From Limnomonas spitsbergensis (taxonomy: Eukaryota > Chlorophyta > Chlorophyceae > Chlamydomonadales), in the NCBI GenBank assembly GCA_037349105.1, contig JAYJMM010000031.1, positions 1-64,000 on the forward strand: DNA of 64,000 bases. The letters are read 5' to 3'. The position numbers were made by a program, and so were the translations under genes. The notes beneath the pieces were generated by a model. It saw only the letters and a list, made by a program, of their open reading frames with translations. It ran no database searches and was not told the origin of the DNA. Shown here piece by piece: positions 1 through 15,400 of this stretch. The stretch's first letter is position 1, and each line of letters begins with the position of its first letter.

Positions 1-3000
1 GCCCATGGCCCATGCCTGCGGATTCCAGCAACACACCCAGGAGCATGCCCATGGTCCATGCCTGCGGATTCCAGCCAACACACCCAGCAGCATGCCATGG
101 CCCATGCCTGCGGATTCCAGCAACACACAGGGCATGCCCATGGCCCATGCCTGCGGATTCCAGCAACACACCCAGCAGCATGCCCATGGCCCATGCCTGC
201 GGATTCCAGCAACACACCCAGCAGCATGCCCATGGCCCATGCCTGCGGATTCCAGCAACACACCCAGCAGCATGCCCATGGCCCATGCCTGCGGATTCCA
301 GCAACACACCCAGCAGCATGCCCATGGCCCATGCCTGCGGATTCCAGCAACACACACCCAGCAGCATGCCCATGGCCCATGCCTGCGGATTCCAGCAACA
401 CACCCAGCAGCATGCCCATGGCCCATGCCTGCGGATTCCAGCAACACACCCAGCAGCATGCCCATGGCCCATGCCTGCGGATTCCAGCAACACACCCAGC
501 AGCATGCCCATGGCCCATGCCTGCGGATTCCAGCAACACACCCAGCAGCATGCCCATGGCCCATGCCTGCGGATTCCAGCAACACACCCAGCAGCATGCC
601 CATGGCCCATGCCTGCGGATTCCAGCAACACACCCAGCAGCATGCCCATGGCCCATGCCTGCGGATTCCAGCAACACACCAGCAGCATGCCCATGGCCCA
701 TGCCTGCGGATTCCAGCAACACACCCAGCAGCATGCCCATGGCCCATGCCTGCGGATTCCAGCAACACACCCAGCAGCATGCCCATGGCCCATGCCTGCG
801 GATTCCAGCAACACACCCAGCAGCATGCCCATGGCCCATGCCTGCGGATTCCAGCAACACACCAGCAGCATGCCCATGGCCCATGCCTGCGGATTCCAGC
901 AACACACCCAGCAGCATGCCCATGGCCCATGCCTGCGGATTCCAGCACACACCCAGCAGCATGCCCATGGCCCATGCCTGCGGATTCCAGCAACACACCC
1001 AGCAGCATGCCCATGGCCCATGCCTGCGGATTCCAGCAACACACCCAGCAGCATGCCCATGGCCCATGCCTGCGGATTCCAGCAACACACCCAGCAGCAT
1101 GCCCATGGCCCATGCCTGCGGATTCCAGCAACACACCCAGCAGCATGCCCATGGCCCATGCCTGCGGATTCCAGCAACACACCCAGCAGCATGCCCATGG
1201 CCCATGCCTGCGGATTCCAGCAACACACCCAGCAGCATGCCCATGGCCCATGCCTGCGGATTCCAGCAACACACCCAGCAGCATGCCCATGGCCCATGCC
1301 TGCGGATTCCAGCAACACACCCAGCAGCATGCCCATGGCCCATGCCTGCGGATTCCAGCAACACACCCAGCAGCATGCCCATGGCCCATGCCTGCGGATT
1401 CCAGCAACACACCCAGCAGCATGCCCATGGCCCATGCCTGCGGATTCCAGCAACACACCCAGCAGCATGCCCATGGCCCATGCCTGCGGATTCCAGCAAC
1501 ACACCCAGCAGCATGCCCATGGCCCATGCCTGCGGATTCCAGCAACACACCCAGCAGCATGCCCATGGCCCATGCCTGCGGATTCCAGCAACACACCCAG
1601 CAGCATGCCCATGGCCCATGCCTGCGGATTCCAGCAACACACCCAGCAGCATGCCCATGGCCCATGCCTGCGGATTCCAGCAACACACCCAGCAGCATGC
1701 CCATGGCCCATGCCTGCGGATTCCAGCAACACACCCAGCAGCATGCCCATGGCCCATGCCTGCGGATTCCAGCAACACACCCAGCAGCATGCCCATGGCC
1801 CATGCCTGCGGATTCCAGCAACACACCCAGCAGCATGCCCATGGCCCATGCCTGCGGATTCCAGCAACACACCCAGCAGCATGCCCATGGCCCATGCCTG
1901 CGGATTCCAGCAACACACCCAGCAGCATGCCCATGGCCCATGCCTGCGGATTCCAGCAACACACCCAGCAGCATGCCCATGGCCCATGCCTGCGGATTCC
2001 AGCAACACACCCAGCAGCATGCCCATGGCCCATGCCTGCGGATTCCAGCAACACACCCAGCAGCATGCCCATGGCCCATGCCTGCGGATTCCAGCAACAC
2101 ACCCAGCAGCATGCCCATGGCCCATGCCTGCGGATTCCAGCAACACACCCAGGAGCATGCCCATGGCCCATGCCTGCGGATTCCAGCAACACACCCAGCA
2201 GCATGCCCATGGCCCATGCCTGCGGATTCCAGCAACACACCCAGCAGCATGCCCATGGCCCATGCCTGCGGATTCCAGCAACACACCCAGCAGCATGCCC
2301 ATGGCCCATGCCTGCGGATTCCAGCAACACACCCAGAGCATGCCCATGGCCCATGCCTGCGGATTCCAGCAACACACCCAGCAGCATGCCCATGGCCCAT
2401 GCCTGCGGATTCCAGCAACACACCCAGCAGCATGCCCATGGCCCATGCCTGCGGATTCCAGCAACACACCCAGCAGCATGCCCATGGCCATGCCTGCGGA
2501 TTCCAGCAACACACCCAGAGCATGCCCATGGCCCATGCCTGCGGATTCCAGCAACACACCCAGCAGCATGCCCATGGCCCATGCCTGCGGATTCCAGCAA
2601 CACACCCAGGAGCATGCCCATGGCCCATGCCTGCGGATTCCAGCAACACACCCAGCAGCATGCCCATGGCCCATGCCTGCGGATTCCAGCAACACACCCA
2701 GGAGCATGCCCATGGCCCATGCCTGCGGATTCCAGCAACACACCCAGCAGCATGCCCATGGCCCATGCCTGCGGATTCCAGCAACACACCCAGCAGCATG
2801 CCCATGGCCCATGCCTGCGGATTCCAGCAACACACCCAGCAGCATGCCCATGGCCCATGCCTGCGGATTCCAGCAACACACCAGCAGCATGCCCATGGCC
2901 CATGCCTGCGGATTCCAGCAACACACCCAGCAGCATGCCCATGGCCCATGCCTGCGGATTCCAGCAACACACCCACAGCATGCCCATGGCCCATGCCTGC

Positions 3001-6000
3001 GGATTCCAGCAACACACCCAGCAGCATGCCCATGGCCCATGCCTGCGGATTCCAGCAACACACCCAGCAGCATGCCCATGGCCCATACCTGCGGATTCCA
3101 GCAACACACCCAGCAGCATGCCCATGGCCCATGCCTGCGGATTCCAGCAACACACCCAGGAGCATGCCCATGGCCCATGCCTGCGGATTCCAGCAACACA
3201 CCCAGCAGCATGCCCATGGCCCATGCCTGCGGATTCCAGCAACACACCCAGCAGCATGCCCATGGCCCATGCCTGCGGATTCCAGCAACACACCCAGCAG
3301 CATGCCCATGGCCCATGCCTGCGGATTCCAGCAACACACCCAGCAGCATGCCCATGGCCCATGCCTGCGGATTCCAGCAACACACCCAGCAGCATGCCCA
3401 TGGCCCATGCCTGCGGATTCCAGCAACACACCCAGCAGCATGCCCATGGCCCATGCCTGCGGATTCCAGCAACACACCCAGCAGCATGCCCATGGCCCAT
3501 GCCTGCGGATTCCAGCAACACACCCAGCAGCATGCCCATGGCCCATGCCTGCGGATTCCAGCAACACACCCAGCAGCATGCCCATGGCCCATGCCTGCGG
3601 ATTCCAGCAAACACCCAGGAGCATGCCCATGGCCCATGCCTGCGGATTCCAGCAACACACCCAGCAGCATGCCCATGGCCCATGCCTGCGGATTCCAGCA
3701 ACACACCCAGCAGCATGCCCATGGCCCATGCCTGCGGATTCCAGCAACACACCCAGCAGCATGCCCATGGCCCATGCCTGCGGATTCCAGCAACACACCC
3801 AGGAGCATGCCCATGGCCCATGCCTGCGGATTCCAGCAACACACCCAGCAGCATGCCCATGGCCCATGCCTGCGGATTCCAGCAACACACCCAGCAGCAT
3901 GCCCATGGCCCATGCCTGCGGATTCCAGCAACACACCCAGCAGCATGCCCATGGCCCATGCCTGCGGATTCCAGCAACACACCCAGCAGCATGCCCATGG
4001 CCCATGCCTGCGGATTCCAGCAACACCCAGCAGCATGCCCATGGCCCATGCCTGCGGATTCCAGCAACACACCCAGCAGCATGCCCATGGCCCATGCCTG
4101 CGGATTCCAGCAACACACCCAGCAGCATGCCCATGGCCCATGCCTGCGGATTCCAGCAACACACCCAGCAGCATGCCCATGGCCCATGCCTGCGGATTCC
4201 AGCAACACACCCAGCAGCATGCCCATGGCCCATGCCTGCGGATTCCAGCAACACACCCAGCAGCATGCCCATGGCCCATGCCTGCGGATTCCAGCAACAC
4301 ACCCAGCAGCATGCCCATGGCCCATGCCTGCGGATTCCAGCAACACACCCAGCAGCATGCCCATGGCCCATGCCTGCGGATTCCAGCAACACACCCAGCA
4401 GCATGCCCATGGCCCATGCCTGCGGATTCCAGCAACACACCCAGCAGCATGCCCATGGCCCATGCCTGCGGATTCCAGCAACACACCCAGCAGCATGCCC
4501 ATGGCCCATGCCTGCGGATTCCAGCAACACACCCAGCAGCATGCCCATGGCCCATGCCTGCGGATTCCAGCAACACACCCAGCAGCATGCCCATGGCCCA
4601 TGCCTGCGGATTCCAGCAACACACCCAGCAGCATGCCCATGGCCCATGCCTGCGGATTCCAGCAACACACCCAGCAGCATGCCCATGGCCCATGCCTGCG
4701 GATTCCAGCAACACACCCAGCAGCATGCCCATGGCCCATGCCTGCGGATTCCAGCAACACACCCAGCAGCATGCCCATGGCCCATGCCTGCGGATTCCAG
4801 CAACACACCCAGCAGCATGCCCATGGCCCATGCCTGCGGATTCCAGCAACACACCCAGCAGCATGCCCATGGCCCATGCCTGCGGATTCCAGCAACACAC
4901 CCAGGAGCATGCCCATGGCCCATGCCTGCGGATTCCAGCAACACACCCAGCAGCATGCCCATGGCCCTGCCTGCGGATTCCAGCAACACACCCAGCAGCA
5001 TGCCCATGGCCCATGCCTGCGGATTCCAGCAACACACCCAGCAGCATGCCCATGGCCCATGCCTGCGGATTCCAGCAACACACCCAGCAGCATGCCCATG
5101 GCCCATGCCTGCGGATTCCAGCAACACACCCAGCAGCATGCCCATGGCCCATGCCTGCGGATTCCAGCAACACACCCAGCAGCATGCCCATGGCCCATGC
5201 CTGCGGATTCCAGCAACACACCCAGCAGCATGCCCATGGCCCATGCCTGCGGATTCCAGCAACACACCCAGCAGCATGCCCATGGCCCATGCCTGCGGAT
5301 TCCAGCAACACACCCAGCAGCATGCCCATGGCCCATGCCTGCGGATTCCAGCAACACACCCAGGCATGCCCATGGCCCATGCCTGCGGATTCCAGCAACA
5401 CACCCAGCAGCATGCCCATGGCCCATGCCTGCGGATTCCAGCAACACACCCAGCAGCATGCCCATGGCCCATGCCTGCGGATTCCAGCAACACACCCAGC
5501 AGCATGCCCATGGCCCATGCCTGCGGATTCCAGCAACACACCCAGCAGCATGCCCATGGCCCATGCCTGCGGATTCCAGCAACACACCCAGCAGCATGCC
5601 CATGGCCCATGCCTGCGGATTCCAGCAACAACACCCAGCAGCATGCCCATGGCCCATGCCTGCGGATTCCAGCAACACACCCAGCAGCATGCCCATGGCC
5701 CATGCCTGCGGATTCCAGCAACACACCCAGCAGCATGCCCATGGCCCATGCCTGCGGATTCCAGCAACACCACAGCAGCATGCCCATGGCCCATGCCTGC
5801 GGATTCCAGCAACACACCCAGCAGCATGCCCATGGCCCATGCCTGCGGATTCCAGCAACACACCCAGCAGCATGCCCATGGCCCATGCCTGCGGATTCCA
5901 GCAACACACCCAGCAGCATGCCCATGGCCCATGCCTGCGGATTCCAGCAACACACCCAGCAGCATGCCCATGGCCCATGCCTGCGGATTCCAGCAACACA

Positions 6001-9000
6001 CCCAGAGCATGCCCATGGCCCATGCCTGCGGATTCCAGCAACACACCCAGCAGCATGCCCATGGCCCATGCCTGCGGATTCCAGCAACACACCCAGCAGC
6101 ATGCCCATGGCCCATGCCTGCGGATTCCAGCAACACACCCAGCAGCATGCCCATGGCCCATGCCTGCGGATTCCAGCAACACACCCAGAGGCATGCCCAT
6201 GGCCCATGCCTGCGGATTCCAGCAACACACCCAGCAGCATGCCCATGGCCCATGCCTGCGGATTCCAGCAACACACCCAGCAGCATGCCCATGGCCCATG
6301 CCTGCGGATTCCAGCAACACACCCAGCAGCATGCCCATGGCCCATGCCTGCGGATTCCAGCAACACACCCAGCAGCATGCCCATGGCCCATGCCTGCGGA
6401 TTCCAGCAACACACCCAGCAGCATGCCCATGGCCCATGCCTGCGGATTCCAGCAACACACCCAGCAGCATGCCCATGGCCCATGCCTGCGGATTCCAGCA
6501 ACACACCCCAGCAGCATGCCCATGGCCCATGCCTGCGGATTCCAGCAACACACCCAGCAGCATGCCCATGGCCCATGCCTGCGGATTCCAGCAACACACC
6601 CAGCAGCATGCCCATGGCCCATGCCTGCGGATTCCAGCAACACACCCAGCAGCATGCCCATGGCCCATGCCTGCGGATTCCAGCAACACACCCAGGGCAT
6701 GCCCATGGCCCATGCCTGCGGATTCCAGCAACACACCCAGCAGCATGCCCATGGCCCATGCCTGCGGATTCCAGCAACACACCCAGCAGCATGCCCATGG
6801 CCCATGCCTGCGGATTCCAGCAACACACCCAGCAGCATGCCCATGGCCCATGCCTGCGGATTCCAGCAACACACCCAGCAGCATGCCCATGGCCCATGCC
6901 TGCGGATTCCAGCAACACACCCAGCAGCATGCCCATGGCCCATGCCTGCGGATTCCAGCAACACACCCAGCAGCATGCCCATGGCCCATGCCTGCGGATT
7001 CCAGCAACACACCCAGCAGCATGCCCATGGCCCATGCCTGCGGATTCCAGCAACACACCCAGCAGCATGCCCATGGCCCATGCCTGCGGATTCCAGCAAC
7101 ACACCCAGCAGCATGCCCATGGCCCATGCCTGCGGATTCCAGCAACACACCCAGCAGCATGCCCATGGCCCATGCCTGCGGATTCCAGCAACACACCCAG
7201 CAGCATGCCCATGGCCCATGCCTGCGGATTCCAGCAACACCCCAGGGCATGCCCATGGCCCATGCCTGCGGATTCCAGCAACACACCCAGCAGCATGCCC
7301 ATGGCCCATGCCTGCGGATTCCAGCAACACACCCAGCAGCATGCCCATGGCCCATGCCTGCGGATTCCAGCAACACACCCAGCAGCATGCCCATGGCCCA
7401 TGCCTGCGGATTCCAGCAACACACCCAGAGCATGCCCATGGCCCATGCCTGCGGATTCCAGCAACACACCCAGCAGCATGCCCATGGCCCATGCCTGCGG
7501 ATTCCAGCAACACACCCAGCAGCATGCCCATGGCCCATGCCTGCGGATTCCAGCAACACACCCAGCAGCATGCCCATGGCCCATGCCTGCGGATTCCAGC
7601 AACACACCCAGCAGCATGCCCATGGCCCATGCCTGCGGATTCCAGCACACACCCAGCAGCATGCCCATGGCCCATGCCTGCGGATTCCAGCAACACACCC
7701 AGCAGCATGCCCATGGCCCATGCCTGCGGATTCCAGCAACACACCCAGCAGCATGCCCATGGCCCATGCCTGCGGATTCCAGCAACACACCCAGGGGCAT
7801 GCCCATGGCCCATGCCTGCGGATTCCAGCAACACACCCAGCAGCATGCCCATGGCCCATGCCTGCGGATTCCAGCAACACACCCAGCAGCATGCCCATGG
7901 CCCATGCCTGCGGATTCCAGCAACACACCCAGCAGCATGCCCATGGCCCATGCCTGCGGATTCCAGCAACACACCCAGCAGCATGCCCATGGCCCATGCC
8001 TGCGGATTCCAGCAACACACCCAGCAGCATGCCCATGGCCCATGCCTGCGGATTCCAGCAACACACCCAGCAGCATGCCCATGGCCCATGCCTGCGGATT
8101 CCAGCAACACCCACAGCATGCCCATGGCCCATGCCTGCGGATTCCAGCAACACACCCCAGCAGCATGCCCATGGCCCATGCCTGCGGATTCCAGCAACAC
8201 ACCCAGCAGCATGCCCATGGCCCATGCCTGCGGATTCCAGCAACACACCCACAGCATGCCCATGGCCCATGCCTGCGGATTCCAGCAACACACCCACAGC
8301 ATGCCCATGGCCCATGCCTGCGGATTCCAGCAACACACCCAGCAGCATGCCCATGGCCCATGCCTGCGGATTCCAGCAACACACCCAGCAGCATGCCCAT
8401 GGCCCATGCCTGCGGATTCCAGCAACACACCCAGCAGCATGCCCATGGCCCATGCCTGCGGATTCCAGCAACACACCCAGCAGCATGCCCATGGCCCATG
8501 CCTGCGGATTCCAGCAACACACCCAGCAGCATGCCCATGGCCCATGCCTGCGGATTCCAGCAACACACCCAGCAGCATGCCCATGGCCCATGCCTGCGGA
8601 TTCCAGCAACACACCCAGCAGCATGCCCATGCCCATGGCCTGCCTGCGGATTCCAGCAACACACCCAGCAGCATGCCCATGGCCCATGCCTGCGGATTCC
8701 AGCAACACACCCAGCAGCATGCCCATGGCCCATGCCTGCGGATTCCAGCAACACACCAGCAGCATGCCCATGGCCCATGCCTGCGGATTCCAGCAACACA
8801 CCCAGCAGCATGCCCATGGCCCATGCCTGCGGATTCCAGCAACACACCCAGCAGCATGCCCAGTGGCCCATGCCTGCGGATTCCAGCAACACACCCAGCA
8901 GCATGCCCATGGCCCATGCCTGCGGATTCCAGCAACACACCCAGCAGCATGCCCATGGCCCATGCCTGCGGATTCCAGCAAACACACCCAGCAGCATGCC

Positions 9001-9400
9001 CATGGGCCCATGCCTGCGGATTCCAGCAACACACCCAGCAGCATGCCCATGGCCCATGCCTGCGGATTCCAGCAACACACCCAGCAGCATGCCCATGGCC
9101 CATGCCTGCGGATTCCAGCAACACACCCAGCAGCATGCCCATGGCCCATGCCTGCGGATTCCAGCAACACACCCAGCAGCATGCCCATGGCCCATGCCTG
9201 CGGATTCCAGCAACACACCCAGCAGCATGCCCATGGCCCATGCCTGCGGATTCCAGCAACACACCCAGCAGCATGCCCATTGGCCCATGCCTGCGGATTC
9301 CAGCACACACCCAGCAGCATGCCCATGGCCCATGCCTGCGGATTCCAGCAACACACCCAGGAGCATGCCCATGGCCCATGCCTGCGGATTCCAGCAACAC
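1..9400 (+). repeat. Zone I: near-consensus monomers with scattered short indels
   Basis: Most monomers match the consensus exactly. The main substitution is C39G (CAGGAG for CAGCAG), as near 44, 2150, 2605, 2700, 3160 and 4903. A rare G12A (CATACC) occurs near 3086. Most other differences are short losses or gains at the AACACACCCAGCAG stretch. Examples are ACACCAGCAG near 675, 858, 2880 and 8755; AGCACACACC near 945 and 7645; and CCAGAGCATG near 2335, 2515, 6003 and 7426. None of the substitution landmarks that order the right half (S, R, D, K, L) is seen here, so there is no visible higher-order period. The right boundary is gradual and approximate. Confidence 0.85.
8618..8650 (+). repeat. 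Rearranged monomer at the CCCATG sub-repeat
   Basis: The normal order CCCATGGCCCATGCC is replaced by CCCATGCCCATGGCC followed directly by TGCCTGCGG. The short internal CCCATG word has been shifted relative to the G that normally separates its two copies. This fits replication slippage, or a consensus error at the internal direct repeat. It affects one monomer only. Confidence 0.7.
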
Positions 9401-12400
9401 ACCCAGGCAGCATGCCCATGGCCCATGCCTGCGGATTCCAGCAACACACCCAGCAGCATGCCCATGGCCCATGCCTGCGGGATTCCAGCAACACACCCAG
9501 GAGCATGCCCATGGCCCATGCCTGCGGATTCCAGCAACACACCCAGCAGCATGCCCATGGCCCATGCCTGCGGATTCCAGCAACACAACCCAGGAGCATG
9601 CCCATGGCCCATGCCTGCGGATTCCAGCAACACACCCAGGAGCATGCCCATGGCCCATAGCCTGCGGATTCCAGCAACACACCCAGCAGCATGCCCATGG
9701 CCCATGCATGCGGATTCCAGCAACACACCCAGCAGCATGCCCATGGCCCATGCCTGCGGATTCCAGCAACACACCCAGCAGCATGCCCATGGCCCATGCC
9801 TGCGGATTCCAGCAACACACGCCCAGGCAGCATGCCCATGGCCCATGCCTGCGGATTCCAGCAACACACCCAGCAGCATGCCCATGGCCCATGCCTGCGG
9901 ATTCCAGCAACACACCCAGCAGCATGCCCATGGCCCATGCCTGCGGATTCCAGCAACACAACCCAGCAGCATGCCCATGGCCCATGCCTGCGGATTCCAG
10001 CAACACACCCAGGCAGCATGCCCATGGCCCATGCCTGCGGATTCCAGCAACACACCCAAGCAGCATGCCCATGGCCCATGCCTGCGGATTCCAGCAACAC
10101 ACCCAGGCAGCATGCCCATGGCCCATGCCTGCGGATTCCAGCAACACACCCAGCAGCATGCCCATGGCCCATACCTGCGGATTCCAGCAACACACACCAG
10201 CAGGCATGCCCATGGCCCATGCCTGCGGATTCCAGCAACACACCCAGCAGCATGCCCATGGCCCATTGCCTGCGGATTCCAGCAACACACCCAGACGAGC
10301 ATGCCCCATGGCCCTGCCTGCGGATTCCAGCAACACACCCAGCAGCATGCCCATGGGCCCATACCTGCGGATTCCAGCACACACACCCAGGGCAGCATGT
10401 CCATGGCCATGCCTGCGGATTCCAGCAACAACACCCAGGCAGCATGCCCATGGCCCATGCCTGCGGATTCCAGCAACACACCCAGGCAGCATGCCCATGG
10501 CCCATGCCTGCGGATTCCAGCAAACACACCCAAGGAGCATGCCCCATGGCCCATGCCTGCGGATTCCAGCAACACACCCAGCAGCATGCCCATAGGCCCA
10601 TGCCTGCGGATTCCAGCAACACACCCAGGCAGCATGCCCATGGCCCATGCCTGCGGATTCCAGCAACACACCCAGCAGCATGCCCATGGCCCATGCCTTG
10701 CGGATTCCAGCAACACACCCAGCAGCATGCCCATGGCCATGCCTGCGGATTCCAGCAACACACCCAGCAGCATGCCCCATGGCCCATGCCTGCGGATTCC
10801 AGCAACACACCCAGCAGCATGCCCATGGCCCATGCCTGCGGATTCCAGCAACACACCCAGCAGCATGCCCATGGCCCATGCCTGCGGATTCCAGCAAACA
10901 CACCCAGGCAGCATGCCCATGGCCCATGCCTGCGGATTCCAGCAACACACCCAGCAGCATGCCCATGAGGCCCATTGCCTGCGATTCCAGCAACACACCC
11001 AGGAGCATGCCCATGGCCCATGCCTGCGGATTCCAGCAACCACACCCAGCAGCATGCCCATGGCCCATGCCTGCGGATTCCAGCAACACACCCAGGCAGC
11101 ATGCCATGGCCCATAGCCTGCGGATTCCAGCAACACACCCAGCAGCATGCCCATGGCCCATGCCTGCGGATTCCAGCAACACACCCAGCAGCATGCCCAT
11201 GGCCCATGCCTGCGGATTCCAGCAACACACCCAGCAGCATGCCCATGGCCCATGCCTGCGGATTCCAGCAACACACCCAGCAGCATTGCCCATGGCCCAT
11301 GCCTGCGGATTCCAGCAACACCCAGCAGCATGCCCATGGCCCATGCCTGCGGATTCCAGCAACACACCCAGCAGCATGCCCATGGCCCATGCTGCGGATT
11401 CCAGCAACACACCCAGGCAGCATGCCCATGGCCCATGCCTGCGGATTCCAGCAACACACCCAGCAGCATGCCCATGGCCCATGCCTGCGGATTCCAGCAA
11501 CACACCCAGCAGCATGCCATGGCCCATGCCTGCGGATTCCAGCAACACACACCAGCAGCATGCCCATGGCCCATGCCTGCGGATTCCAGCAACACACCCA
11601 GCAGCATGCCCATGGCCCATCCTGCGGATTCCAGCAACACACCCAGCAGCATGCCCATGGCCCATGCCTGCGGATTCCAGCAACACACCCAGCAGCATGC
11701 CCATGGCCCATGCCTGCGGATTCCAGCAACACACCCAGCAGCATGCCCATGGCCCATGCCTGCGGATTCCAGCAACACACCCAGCAGCATGCCCATGGCC
11801 CATGCCTGCGGATTCCAGCAACACACCCAGGAGCATGCCCATGGCCCATGCCTGCGGATTCCAGCAACACACCCACAGCATGCCCATGGCCCATGCCTGC
11901 GGATTCCAGCAACACACCCAGGAGCATGCCCATGGCCCATGCCTGCGGATTCCAGCAACACACCCAGGAGCATGCCCATGGCCCATGCCTGCGGATTCCA
12001 GCAACACACCCAGCAGCATGCCCATGGCCCATGCCTGCGGATTCCAGCAACACACCCAGGCAGCATGCCCATGGCCATGCCTGCGGATTCCAGCAACACA
12101 CCCAGGAGCATGCCCATGCCCATGCCTGCGGATTCCAGCAACACACCCAGCAGCATGCCCATGGCCCATGCCTGCGGATTCCAGCAACACACCCAGGAGC
12201 ATGCCATGGCCCATGCCTGCGGATTCCAGCAACACACCCAGCAGCATGCCCATGGCCCATGCCTGCGGATTCCAGCAACACACCCAGCAGCATGCCCATG
12301 GCCCATGCCTGCGGATTCCAAGCAACACACCCAGCAGCATGCCCATGGCCCATGCCTGCGATTCCAGCAACACACCCAACAGCATGCCCATGGCCCATGC

Positions 12401-15400
12401 CTGCGGATTCCAGCAAACACACCCAGGAGCATGCCCATGGCCCATGCCTGCGGATTCCAGCAACACACCACAGCAGCATGCCCATGGCCCATGCCTGCGG
12501 ATTCCAGCAAACACACCCAGGCAGCATGCCCATGGCCCCATGCCTGCGGATTCCAGCAACACACCCAGGCAGCATGCCCATGGCCCATGCCTGCGGATTC
12601 CAGCAACACACCCAGCAGCATGCCCATGGCCCATGCCTGCGGATTCCAGCAACACACCCAGGCAGCATGCCCATGGCCCATGCCTGCGGATTCCAGCAAC
12701 ACACCCAGGAGCATGCCCATGGCCCATGCCTGCGGATTCCAGCAACACACCCAGCAGCATGCCCATGGCCCATACCTGCGGATTCCAGCAACACACCCAG
12801 CAGCATGCCCATGGCCCATGCCTGCGGATTCCAGCAACACACCCAGGAGCATGCCCATGGCCCATGCCTGCGGATTCCAGCAACACACCCAGCAGCATGC
12901 CCATGGCCCATGCCTGCGGATTCCAGCAACACACCCAGGAGCATGCCCATGGCCCATGCCTGCGGATTCCAGCAACACACCCAGCAGCATGCCCATGGCC
13001 CATGCCTGCGGATTCCAGCAACACACCCCAGGCAGCATGCCCATGGGCCCATAGCCTGCGGATTCCAGCAACACACCCAGGAGCATGCCCATGGCCCATG
13101 CCTGCGGATTCCAGCAACACACCCAGAGCATGCCCATGGCCCATGCCTGCGGATTCCAGCAACACACCCAGCAGCATGCCCATGGCCCATGCCTGCGGAT
13201 TCCAGCAACACACCCAGGAGCATGCCCATGGCCCATGCCTGCGGATTCCAGCAACACACCCAGGAGCATGCCCATGGCCCATGCCTGCGGATTCCAGCAA
13301 CACACCCAGGAGCATGCCCATGGCCCATGCCTGCGGATTCCAGCAACACACCCAGGAGCATGCCCATGGCCCATGCCTGCGGATTCCAGCAACACACCCA
13401 GCAGCATGCCCATGGCCCATGCCTGCGGATTCCAGCAACACACCCAGCAGCATGCCCATGGCCCATGCCTGCGGATTCCAGCAACACACCCAGCAGCATG
13501 CCCATGGCCCATGCCTGCGGATTCCAGCAACACACCCAAGCAGCATGCCCATGGCCCATGCCTGCGGATTCCAGCAACACACCCAGCAGCATGCCCATGG
13601 CCCATGCCTGCGGATTCCAGCAACACACCCAGGCAGCATGCCCATGGCCCATGCCTGCGGATTCCAGCAACACACCCAGGAGCATGCCATGGCCCATAGC
13701 TGCGGATTCCAGCAACACACCCAGCAGGCATGCCCATGGCCCCATGCCTGCGGGATTCCAGCAACACACCCAGCAGCATGCCCATGGCCCATGCCTGCGG
13801 ATTCCAGCAACACACCCAGCAGCATGCCCATGGCCCATGCCTGCGGATTCCAGCAACACACCCAGGCAGCATGCCCTATGGCCCATACCTGCGGATTCCC
13901 AGCAACACACCCAGCAGCATGCCCATGGCCCATGCCTGCGGATTCCAGCAACACACCCAGCAGCATGCCCATGGCCCATGCCTGCGGATTCCAGCAACAC
14001 ACCCAGCAGCATGCCCATGGGCCCATGCCTGCGGATTCCAGCAACACACCCAGCAGCATGCCCATGGCCCATGCCTGCGGATTCCAGCAACACACCCAGC
14101 AGGCATGCCCATGCCCCGCATGGCCCATAGCCTCCCATGCCCTGCGGATTCCAGCAACACAATGCACACAGCACAACCCAGCAGCATGCCCATGGCCCAT
14201 GGCCCATGCCTGCGGATTCCAGCAACACACCCAGGCAGCATGCCCATGGCCCATGCCTGCGGATTCCAGCAACACACCCAGCAGCATGCCCATGGCCCAT
14301 GCCTGCGGATTCCAGCAACACACCCAGGCAGCATGCCCATGGCCCATGCCTGCGGATTCCAGCAACACACCCAGGAGCATGCCATGGCCCATGCCTGCGG
14401 ATTCCAGCAACACACCCAGCAGCATGCCCATGGCCCATGCCTGCGGATTCCAGCAACACACCCAGGAGCATGCCCATGGCCCATGCCTGCGGATTCCAGC
14501 AACACACCCAGCAGCATGCCATGGCCCATGCCTGCGGATTCCAGCAACACACCCAGCAGCATGCCCATGGCCCATGCCTGCGGATTCCAGCAACACACCC
14601 AGCAGCATGCCCATGGCCCATACCTGCGGATTCCAGCAACACACCCAGGCAGCATGCCCATGGCCCATGCCTGCGGATTCCAGCAACACACCCAGCAGCA
14701 TGCCCATGGCCCATGCCTGCGGATTCCAGCAAACACACCCAGCAGCATGCCCATGGCCCATGCCTGCGGATTCCAGCAACACACCCAAGGAGCCATGCCC
14801 ATGGCCCATGCCTGCGGATTCCAGCAACACACCCAGCAGCATGCCCATGGCCATGCCTGCGGATTCCAGCAACACACCCAGCAGCATGCCCATGGGCCCA
14901 TGCCTGCGGATTCCAGCAACACACCCAGCAGCATGCCCATGGCCCATGCCTGCGGATTCCAGCAACACACCCAGCAGCATGCCATGGCCCATGCCTGCGG
15001 ATTCCAGCAACACACCCAGCGCATGCCATGGCCCATGCCTGCGGATTCCAGCAACACACCCAGCAGCATGCCCATGGCCCATGCCTGCGGATTCCAGCAA
15101 CACACCCAGGAGCATGCCCATGGCCCATGCCTGCGGATTCCAGCAACACACCCAGCAGCATGCCCATGGCCCATGACTGCGGATTCCAGCAACACACCCA
15201 GGAGCATGCCCATGGCCCATGCCTGCGGATTCCAGCAACACACCCAGGCAGCATGCCCATGGCCCATGCCTGCGGATTCCAGCAACACACCCAGCAGCAT
15301 GCCCATGGCCCATGCCTGCGGATTCCAGCAACACACCCGCGAGCATGCCCATGGCCCATGCCTGCGGATTCCAGCAACACACCCAGGCAGCATGCCCATG

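Noticed and set aside
5..11116. His/Pro/Cys-rich repeat protein (mucin-like, structural or metal-binding)
   Set aside because: The composition follows directly from the DNA monomer. Three overlapping plus frames give the same peptide, so a specific repeat-protein gene is not supported.
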